Shown piece after piece: positions 7,586-12,148 of a DNA stretch of 12,148 bases. The notes beneath the pieces are model-generated. The model made no database searches, was not told where the DNA came from, and worked only from the letters and a program-made list of their open reading frames with translations. How positions within the stretch are numbered: position 1 is the stretch's first letter; the number at the start of each line of letters is the position of its first letter. This stretch comes from Porphyrobacter sp. UBA7686 (GTDB lineage: Bacteria > Pseudomonadota > Alphaproteobacteria > Sphingomonadales > Sphingomonadaceae), in assembly GCA_002482865.1 (NCBI GenBank), contig DLGU01000057.1, forward strand, positions 1 through 12,148. Direction: 5' to 3'. The translations under genes were made by a program, and so were the position numbers.

Positions 7586-8644
7586 TCAGCATAGCGCAGC
7601 CCAGGCCTCAGCAAACCGTTCCAGTTCCTCGGGCGTGGTCGACCACCCCAAGCTCACCCGGATCGTCCGCGCCGCCACATCATCGGGCACGCCAAAGGCA
7701 TCGAGCACCCGGCTTTTCTTGAGCGTGCCCGAAGAACACGCGCTCCCGGCCGAGACGGCAAAACCCATCGCGTCAAGGCGGATCAGCAGGGCTTGGGCGC
7801 TCATGGTGGGGTGGGTCAGTGCCGTAATGTAATCAATGTGGGCACCGCGCGCTTGCCAATATCCAGATTCGGCCATGGCAATCTGAAAATTCATACGCTG
7901 GCCGGCAGTGGACGCCCAACTTTCCAGCCCACCAGCTTCAAGCGCAGCCGCCATGCCTATTGCTGCCGGGAGGTTTTCGGTCCCTTGGCGATATCCGCGC
8001 TCGTGTCCGCCAATCGGCTCCAGCACGGCAAAGTCCCTGACAAGCAATGCGCCAATGCCGATCGGGCCACCGAATTTGTGGCCTGAGACCACGACCATGT
8101 CGGCCCACGGCAACGGAAGTTTTCCAGCGGATTGCGAACAGTCAGCCAGAAGCAGGCTGCCGCTCTTAACAAAGGCGTCGCCGATGTCGTTGTCGGCACC
8201 GGTGAGATTGATCACGACCGAACCGGTCTCAGAATTGATCGTTTGCAGCGCCACAACAGCAGAGGTCTTCGCCTCAAGCATATCGATCAGCATATCGATG
8301 TCGGCCATGCCAGATGCGCGAATGGGCACAACCTCCGCATCCGGCGCGGCGCGAAACACCGCATCATGCTCCACCGCACTGACAATCCGGCGCTTGGCCT
8401 TCGCCCGGTTGAGCGCGATCCACAGCGCCTCGCTCGCCCCGCTCGTAAAGATCAGCTCGCCGTCCCACCCCAACGCCCGCTTCACCCGCTCGCGCGCATC
8501 CTCCAGCGCGGCGCGGGCCTTGCGGCCCTCGGCGTGCGGGGACGAGGGGTTGGCCCATAGCCGGAAGCCCTCCTCCATCGCCGCCTTTGCCTCGGGGCGC
8601 AGGGGTGATGTGGCGGCGTGGTCGAGATAGATCCGGTCCGGGAT
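7586..8644 (-). CDS. Cysteine desulfurase family protein (first of two), start codon apparently ATC
   Basis: With a start at 8644 the product is 352 residues. Numbering from there, it has IYLDHAATSPLRPEA (5-19), TSGASEALW, the PLP-stacking His93, DCSQ (168-171) for the pyridine contact, Schiff-base Lys190 in SGHKFGG, and catalytic Cys303 in SAGSACSSG. It is a class V aminotransferase-fold cysteine desulfurase, paralogous to the next gene. The first ATG in frame is at 8578 and would remove the conserved LDHAAT segment, which contributes to the active site. Between the in-frame stop TGA (8654-8656) and 8578 there is no ATG, GTG or TTG. TGAGG (8652-8656) lies seven bases before ATC at 8642-8644, followed by PDRIYLDHAAT. 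Codon positions 7801-8340 are visibly less GC-rich than the flanks. A start-codon mutation, a frameshift or a sequence error is also possible. Confidence 0.85.
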   Translation of the reverse strand: MPDRIYLDHAATSPLRPEAKAAMEEGFRLWANPSSPHAEGRKARAALEDARERVKRALGWDGELIFTSGASEALWIALNRAKAKRRIVSAVEHDAVFRAAPDAEVVPIRASGMADIDMLIDMLEAKTSAVVALQTINSETGSVVINLTGADNDIGDAFVKSGSLLLADCSQSAGKLPLPWADMVVVSGHKFGGPIGIGALLVRDFAVLEPIGGHERGYRQGTENLPAAIGMAAALEAGGLESWASTAGQRMNFQIAMAESGYWQARGAHIDYITALTHPTMSAQALLIRLDAMGFAVSAGSACSSGTLKKSRVLDAFGVPDDVAARTIRVSLGWSTTPEELERFAEAWAALC

Positions 8645-8651
8645 GGGATAG

Positions 8652-8656
8652 CCTCA
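8652..8656 (-). promoter_or_regulatory. Ribosome binding site deciding the ATC start of the first desulfurase
   Basis: TGAGG on the minus strand lies seven bases upstream of the ATC codon at 8642-8644, the spacing expected of a real initiation site. No comparable motif stands in front of the ATG at 8578. The GTG at 8655-8657 in another frame has no ribosome site of its own. Confidence 0.55.
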
Positions 8657-8663
8657 CAATAAA

Positions 8664-8691
8664 TTGCGAAAAATGTGTCGCCGCCTATATA
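8664..8691 (+). promoter_or_regulatory. Probable sigma-70 promoter of the alpha/beta hydrolase gene
   Basis: TTGCGA (8664-8669) and TATATA (8686-8691) are spaced by 16 bases, in the only AT-rich stretch between the divergent desulfurase and hydrolase genes. The transcript would start near 8698, about 50 bases before the hydrolase ATG. I could not recognise an IscR, Fur or FNR operator here. Confidence 0.5.
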
Positions 8692-8750
8692 AGCCTCGCT
8701 TTCGCGGGCGCCAGCCGGTTGCCCCGACCACTCGATCACAAGGTCTATCA

Positions 8751-9407
8751 ATGCCCTCAGTCATCTTTCCCGGCCCGGAAGGCCGTCTCGAAGGCCGTTT
8801 CTCGCCCCCGCCGCGCCCGCGTGCGCCGGTGGCGATGATCCTGCATCCGCACCCCGAAGGCGGCGGCACGATGAACGACCGGATCGTGCAGCGGCTCTAC
8901 AAGACCTTCGCCGACCGCGGCTTTGCCACCCTGCGCTTCAACTTCCGCGGCGTGGGCCGCTCGCAGGGCAGCTTCGATTCCGGGATCGGTGAGCTGTCCG
9001 ACGCGGCGAGCGCGCTCGACTGGGTGCAATCGATCCATCCCGAGGCCCAGAGCACCTGGATCGCAGGCTACTCGTTCGGTGCGCTGATCGGAATGCAATT
9101 GCTGATGCGCCGCCCCGAAGTGCGCGGCTTTATCTCGGTCGCGCCGCCGGCCAACATGTACGACTTCAGCTTCCTCGCCCCTTGCCCGGCTTCGGGCATC
9201 TTCGTGCAGGGTGCGGCGGACACGGTGGTGCAGCCCAATGCGGTGCAGAAGCTGGTCGACAAGCTGCGCACCCAGAAGCACATCACGATCCATCACGAGG
9301 AAATCCCCCGCGCCAACCACTTCTTCGAGAACGAGCTTGAGGAGTTGATGAAGTCGGTGGACAATTATCTGGACTTCCGGCTCTCGCCCGATTGCCCGAT
9401 CAAGTGA
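8751..9407 (+). CDS. Alpha/beta hydrolase (COG2945-type)
   Basis: This 218-residue cytoplasmic hydrolase has no signal peptide. It shows the HPHPEGGGTMND oxyanion-side motif (32-43) characteristic of this group, FNFRGVGRSQG (64-73), the nucleophile elbow GYSFG with Ser108, Asp157 in GAADTVV and His190 in RANHFF, giving a complete Ser-Asp-His triad. The substrate is unknown. The frame is open back to 8664, but I chose the ATG at 8751: AAGG (8740-8743) lies seven bases before it and the earlier codons translate the promoter. It is divergent from the iron-sulfur operon. A hydrolase of this type next to desulfurase or suf genes is something I recall from other alphaproteobacteria, which may mean a shared function, but that is inference. 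Confidence 0.9.
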   Translation: MPSVIFPGPEGRLEGRFSPPPRPRAPVAMILHPHPEGGGTMNDRIVQRLYKTFADRGFATLRFNFRGVGRSQGSFDSGIGELSDAASALDWVQSIHPEAQSTWIAGYSFGALIGMQLLMRRPEVRGFISVAPPANMYDFSFLAPCPASGIFVQGAADTVVQPNAVQKLVDKLRTQKHITIHHEEIPRANHFFENELEELMKSVDNYLDFRLSPDCPIK

Positions 9408-9413
9408 TGACCT

Positions 9414-9605
9414 CCCCGCCCCGGGCTTGACCCGGGGCCCCGCTTTGCGGGTGAAAAGTGAGCGGGTAAACGGGCCGCCAACGAACGGGTCGCAAGCGCG
9501 ACCGCGCGCCCGCAGCTGCTCGCGCGAAGCGCAGCGAGGAATGCGCGCGGGAGGGCGTGCAGGAATCAAAGAAAAGTTGGGTCCCGGTTCAACCCCGGGA
9601 CGGGG
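9414..9605. repeat. REPIN-like element, copy B, with a long structured spacer
   Basis: The left arm 9414-9440 is identical over its 27 bases to the left arm of copy A. The right arm 9579-9605 is a diverged inverted copy, preceded by AAGAAAAGTTGGGTCCCGG, close to AAGAAAGCTGGGTCCCGG of copy A. The spacer is 138 bases instead of 31. It holds a perfect hairpin GGTCGCAAGCGCGACC (9488-9503), an 8-base inverted pair CCGCGCGC/GCGCGCGG (9502-9509 and 9543-9550) and an inner CTCGC/GCGAG pair. It begins seven bases after the hydrolase stop and occupies much of the 459-base gene-free stretch 9408-9866. The rest of that stretch (9606-9866) is AT-richer, without a gene I can support. Confidence 0.75.
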
Positions 9606-9774
9606 GACTCTGTGGCCGCATTCCTATCCGTCAGATGAACGGCTTGATCGAAGGCGCAGCAGAGCGATTGTTTTCCCTCACCTTTCTCTACCAATTCAGT
9701 TGCAAAAATTACAGTCCTGAAAAACAACGCGAAAGTTCTTCGTCCCTAGCAAAAAGCATAGTACTCTCGCGAGT

Positions 9775-9835
9775 GAGCAGGGCCGGAGGGTTTGTGCTCA
9801 CAGCGTTGGTGTCATTCGCACTCCGGCCACTGCTC
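9775..9835 (+). promoter_or_regulatory. Stem-loop in the region upstream of tonB
   Basis: GAGCAGGGCCGGAG (9775-9788) pairs with CTCCGGCCACTGCTC (9821-9835), a 14-base-pair stem with one bulged base and a 32-base loop. It ends 13 bases before the tonB ribosome site (9849-9855). If the promoter lies in the AT-rich stretch 9695-9765, where GTTCTT (9735-9740) and CATAGT (9757-9762) are a weak candidate pair spaced by 16, the hairpin would be the first structure of the mRNA leader. Role unknown. Confidence 0.45.
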
Positions 9836-9866
9836 CCACGTAGATGGAGAGAGGAGCCCCCTTGCG

Positions 9867-10553
9867 ATGAACTATGCTTCTGCCAATCGCCGTCCCAACC
9901 CCGCTGCCCTTGTCGGCGCGCTCGGCATTCCCGGTGCCTTCGGCGCGCTGCTGGTGGTAGGCCTTGCGGTGACGGTGGTGACCAAGCCTGCCGGACCCCG
10001 GATCAAAGGCGAGATTATCACCGAAACCATTCTGCCCCCGCCGCCACCCACGCCCGACAAGCCGCAGCCGGATCAGAAAACGACGTCCCCCACCACGACC
10101 TCCAAACCCGATACGCCGCGGCCCACCGAATTGCCGACCGACATTAATCTCGGCGAGACCGTGTTCAACTTTCCCGTCACCGGTACGCCTGCGGGAACCG
10201 GCACCGGCACCGGCGAGATCGGGTTCCCTGCCCCCGGTCCGAGCGCATCGCCCTTCGATCCCGTCGGCGCCAGGCCGCGCGGCAATCCCGGCAAATGGGT
10301 GACGAACAACGACTACCGCTCGCGCTGGATCATGGAGGAGCTGTCGGGCACCGCGCGCTTCACCCTGGCGATCGACGCCAGCGGAAAGGTGACCGGCTGC
10401 ACCGTCACCCGCTCGACCGGCCATGCCCCGCTCGATGCGGCGACCTGCGACCTCGTGACCAAGCGCGCCCGGTTCGAAGCCGCGCGTGACGGCAATGGCA
10501 AGCCGGTCGCGGGCAGCTACAGCGGCACCATTACCTGGCGAATCCCCGAGTAA
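9867..10553 (+). CDS. Energy transducer TonB
   Basis: The 228-residue protein has the TonB order: a short cytoplasmic N-terminus, one membrane helix at about 13-38, a proline-rich periplasmic linker starting PPPPPTPDKPQP (57-68) and running to about 90, a Gly-Thr-rich stretch (109-116), and a C-terminal domain (about 147-228) with FTLAIDASGKVTGCTVTRSTG and a final GTITWRIPE. It would pass proton-motive energy from ExbB-ExbD to outer-membrane receptors. Cys178 and Cys194 may form a disulfide. I chose the ATG at 9867, behind GAGAGGAG (9849-9856); the frame is open back to 9792, but that part translates the leader hairpin. No exbB, exbD or receptor gene is adjacent, so this may be one of several TonB paralogues. 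Confidence 0.88.
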   Translation: MNYASANRRPNPAALVGALGIPGAFGALLVVGLAVTVVTKPAGPRIKGEIITETILPPPPPTPDKPQPDQKTTSPTTTSKPDTPRPTELPTDINLGETVFNFPVTGTPAGTGTGTGEIGFPAPGPSASPFDPVGARPRGNPGKWVTNNDYRSRWIMEELSGTARFTLAIDASGKVTGCTVTRSTGHAPLDAATCDLVTKRARFEAARDGNGKPVAGSYSGTITWRIPE

Positions 10554-10569
10554 GCCGAACTTTCCCGCC

Positions 10570-10585
10570 GGGGAGGGTTTTCCCC
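10570..10585. terminator. Short GC hairpin between convergent tonB and small membrane-protein gene
   Basis: GGGGA (10570-10574) and TCCCC (10581-10585) form a five-pair stem with a six-base loop, just after the tonB stop and touching the stop codon of the opposite gene. It could help terminate both transcripts, but it is short and no T-run follows. Confidence 0.25.
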
Positions 10586-10797
10586 TAACCTTCTGCGGCA
10601 GCTTTCAATTGTTCGATCGGGGCCTCACCCCCCTCGGTCGGGATCGTCCAGATCAGCACGTTGATCACCGCGATCACAGCCAGCAGCACCATCAGCGCGG
10701 GGTTCTTCACCTCGCCCGTCCGCCGCCAAAGGACGAAAGCCCCCGCAACCAGCGCGAGCGCGGCCAGCATTACGATTGAGAGCACGATATCGGTCAA
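10585..10797 (-). CDS. Small two-helix membrane protein, unknown function
   Basis: The 70-residue product has two hydrophobic helices, about 3-22 (IVLSIVMLAALALVAGAFVL) and 34-50 (LMVLLAVIAVINVLIWT), joined by a basic WRRTGEVKNP loop and followed by an acidic tail. I do not recognise a named family. I chose the TTG at 10797 because GAGGA (10805-10809) lies seven bases in front of it and it opens right at the first helix. A GTG at 10839 would add 14 residues but has no ribosome site. It converges with tonB, 31 bases apart, and diverges from the DUF3597 gene. Confidence 0.65.
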   Translation of the reverse strand: MTDIVLSIVMLAALALVAGAFVLWRRTGEVKNPALMVLLAVIAVINVLIWTIPTEGGEAPIEQLKAAAEG

Positions 10798-10805
10798 ACT
10801 TATGT
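10776..10805 (+). promoter_or_regulatory. Possible promoter of the DUF3597 gene
   Basis: TTGAGA (10776-10781) and TTATGT (10800-10805) are spaced by 18 bases, about 75 bases before the DUF3597 start. It overlaps the start region of the opposing small gene, so the two divergent genes would interfere with each other. The match is moderate. Confidence 0.3.
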
Positions 10806-10879
10806 CCTCACGCCGTCCCGTAAGCGGAACATCCTGCACCTACACACGGTAGTACGGCACACAGATCTCGGAGGCTATG

Positions 10880-11278
10880 ATGGGTATTTTTTCGTCAATC
10901 AAGAATGCGGTGTTCGGCTCGGACAAGGATGACAAGAAACCCGCAGCTGTCCCTGCTACGCCTGCGCCGCGCCCTGCTGCGGCGCCGGAACCCACAGCCG
11001 CACCGGCGCCGGTCGACAACGCCATCTCCGAAGCTGAGATGGCCGCGCGCATCGGTGCCATGCCGGATGCCGACAAATTCAACTGGCAGACATCGATCGT
11101 CGATCTGATGAAACTGGTCGGCATTGATCCCAGCTTTGCCAACCGCAAGGAACTGGCGGGTGAGCTGGGCATGACAGATTACGAAGGCACCGCCGAACAG
11201 AACATCGCGCTGCATCACGCCGTCATGAACCTGCTGGCGCTGGAAGGCGGCAAGGCGGGAGGAATCCTCACAGACTGA
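10880..11278 (+). CDS. DUF3597 domain-containing protein
   Basis: The 132-residue protein begins MGIFSSIKNAVFG, a short amphipathic helix typical of this family, followed by a low-complexity Ala-Pro linker (about 21-46) and a compact domain (about 49-130) with FNWQTSIVDLMKLVGID, ANRKELAGELGM and AEQNIALHHAVMNLLALEGG. DUF3597 proteins are uncharacterised; the domain is small and helical, and no signal peptide or catalytic motif is evident. Two ATGs are adjacent at 10877 and 10880. GGAGG (10870-10874) is only two bases from the first but five from the second, and the second gives the family-typical start, so I use it. It diverges from the small membrane-protein gene. Confidence 0.85.
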   Translation: MGIFSSIKNAVFGSDKDDKKPAAVPATPAPRPAAAPEPTAAPAPVDNAISEAEMAARIGAMPDADKFNWQTSIVDLMKLVGIDPSFANRKELAGELGMTDYEGTAEQNIALHHAVMNLLALEGGKAGGILTD

Positions 11279-11294
11279 TGCGGCCTGGCTGCGA

Positions 11295-11322
11295 TTGACT
11301 CATGTCGGCAGGGCACTAATCC
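11295..11322 (+). promoter_or_regulatory. Possible promoter placing transcription start at the DUF885 ATG
   Basis: TTGACT (11295-11300) and TAATCC (11317-11322) are spaced by 16 bases. Transcription would begin about eight bases later, close to the ATG at 11331. The -35 match is good and the -10 match is weak. No ribosome site stands before the ATG, which would agree with a leaderless mRNA. Confidence 0.3.
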
Positions 11323-11333
11323 TTGCCGACATG
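11301..11333. promoter_or_regulatory. Inverted repeat covering the start codon of the DUF885 gene
   Basis: CATGTCGGCAGGG (11301-11313) and CCTTGCCGACATG (11321-11333) are inverted copies with 12 of 13 positions matching and a 7-base spacer. The last three bases are the DUF885 ATG. It could be an operator for a dimeric regulator, a hairpin masking the start codon, or the end structure of the DUF3597 transcript. The left arm also contains a six-codon reading frame, ATG at 11302 to TAA at 11317-11319. Confidence 0.55.
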
Positions 11334-12148
11334 AGAGAGATATTTACCCAATTCACCCGCCGCCGGACGCTAGCTGCGCTGGGCGGTGTTTCTACCTTGG
11401 CCCTGCTCCCCGCCGCCGCACGCGCGGCGAGCGATGCACCGCCTACCGGCGGCCCGATTGCCGGGTTAGACCCCGATGCCGCGCTCGACCGGATCGCTTA
11501 CCGGATGCTCGCGCATGAACCGGGCCGCGCGACTGGCGCAGGCGTCGACACCGGTGAGTATGCCGCGTGGCGTTCCACCTTCGGCACGCCGGGTGAAGCC
11601 GGGCGGCAGGCCTATGCCGCCAGCCTGAAAGAGATGGTCGCCGAAGTCCGCGCCTTCCCCAAGGACGGCCTCACCAGCGACCAGCAGATCGGGTTCGAAG
11701 TGGTCGAGACCGCCTTCTCCCGCGCCATCGAAGGCATGGCCAAGCCTTACGGCGATGTCGCGGTCGGCAGCTGGCGCAATGCGCCTTACGTGGTGATCCA
11801 GAATGTCGGCGGCTATATCGACATGCCGCGCTTCTTCTCCTCAACCCAGCCGCTGGCGACTGCGGAGGACGTGGGCCCCTATCTCGACCGGCTGATCGAA
11901 GTCCCCGCGATCCTCGATGGTGAGCGTGAGCGGATCACCGCCGCCCGCGCGATGGGCGTCGTCCCGCCCGCCTTCCTGATCGACAAGGCCATCGCCCAGA
12001 TGGAAGCGAGCATCGCGGGCGCGAAGGATGCCTATGCCGGGCCGCTTGAAGCGTCAGACCTTGCTGCTGCCAAATCGGCAGCGCCCGAGGCAAGCCGCAT
12101 CGCCGCGCGCGGGATTGTCCCCGCGCTCGAACGCCAGCTTGCCGAACT
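11331..12148 (+). CDS. DUF885 family protein, Tat-exported (5' part)
   Basis: The frame runs off the end of the window, leaving 272 residues of a family usually near 600. The N-terminus TRRRTLAALGG (9-19) with a hydrophobic core and an Ala-rich cleavage region near residue 32 is a twin-arginine signal, so the protein is probably periplasmic. The mature part shows DUF885 features: YRMLAHEPGRATGAGVDTGE, then QIGFEVVETAFSRAIEGM, PYGDVAVGSWRNAPYVVIQN, and a DVGPYLDRLIEVPAILDGE segment. DUF885 proteins resemble zinc-metallopeptidase folds, with the HExxH-like part normally in the missing C-terminal half, so catalysis cannot be judged. The start has no ribosome site and lies in an inverted repeat; an in-frame TTG at 11295 is the only upstream alternative and also lacks one. 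Confidence 0.87.
   Translation, partial: MREIFTQFTRRRTLAALGGVSTLALLPAAARAASDAPPTGGPIAGLDPDAALDRIAYRMLAHEPGRATGAGVDTGEYAAWRSTFGTPGEAGRQAYAASLKEMVAEVRAFPKDGLTSDQQIGFEVVETAFSRAIEGMAKPYGDVAVGSWRNAPYVVIQNVGGYIDMPRFFSSTQPLATAEDVGPYLDRLIEVPAILDGERERITAARAMGVVPPAFLIDKAIAQMEASIAGAKDAYAGPLEASDLAAAKSAAPEASRIAARGIVPALERQLAE

Noticed and set aside
6901..7722. 273-codon plus-strand frame opposite the desulfurases
   Set aside because: Shadow frame crossing two real genes and the REP hairpin; no motif.
8364..8657. Minus-strand GTG frame starting at 8657 as a separate small gene
   Set aside because: It overlaps the conserved desulfurase N-terminus in another frame, has no ribosome site and has an Arg/Pro-rich translation. 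It is kept only as a possible frameshift source in the ATC-start finding.
1..12148. CRISPR, tRNA, rRNA, prophage, transposase, toxin-antitoxin or new defence system
   Set aside because: No direct-repeat array, cloverleaf, conserved rRNA sequence, integrase or transposase motif, or unexplained multi-gene cassette was seen; nearly all the length is taken by recognisable chromosomal genes.

Overview
The window looks like chromosomal DNA of a GC-rich alphaproteobacterium, most probably a sphingomonad of the Erythrobacter/Porphyrobacter type. This rests on the CoA-pyrophosphatase–cca pair, the ParC type, the DUF4349, DUF202 and DUF3597 proteins, the TonB protein with two cysteines in its C-terminal domain, and interspersed palindromes with the core GCTTGTCGAAGG. 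The assignment is from recognised protein character, not from a search.

Layout. From 1 to 1462 the 3' end of a Nudix CoA pyrophosphatase overlaps cca (tRNA CCA-adding enzyme) on the plus strand. A pair of inverted REP-like repeats (1486-1583) separates cca from the convergent parC (1599-3914, minus). Divergent from parC runs a plus-strand series: a DUF4349 lipoprotein, a DJ-1/PfpI protein and a DUF202 membrane protein (4106-6052). Convergent with it is a minus-strand iron-sulfur operon (8644-6056): cysteine desulfurase, cysteine desulfurase, adrenodoxin-type [2Fe-2S] ferredoxin. A REP-pair hairpin fills the gap between the two desulfurases. Divergent from the operon is an alpha/beta hydrolase (8751-9407), followed by a second, larger copy of the same REP-pair family. 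Then come tonB (9867-10553), a convergent two-helix membrane protein (10585-10797, minus), a DUF3597 protein (10880-11278) and the 5' part of a Tat-exported DUF885 protein (11331 to the window end).

Functionally this is mostly core metabolism: tRNA 3'-end maturation, chromosome decatenation, sulfur mobilisation for Fe-S clusters or thionucleosides with an electron-transfer ferredoxin, and TonB-dependent uptake. I see no phage, plasmid, CRISPR, toxin-antitoxin or defence system, and no tRNA or rRNA gene.

The points most worth a second look are small-scale. The first desulfurase has no ATG, GTG or TTG in frame before its conserved N-terminus but has a well-spaced ribosome site in front of an ATC codon. 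ParC carries Asn-Leu where the quinolone-determining Asp-Ser usually sits. Two REPIN-like elements of one family differ greatly in their spacers. The DUF885 start codon is the last three bases of an inverted repeat, in a layout that would fit a leaderless, repressor-controlled transcript.
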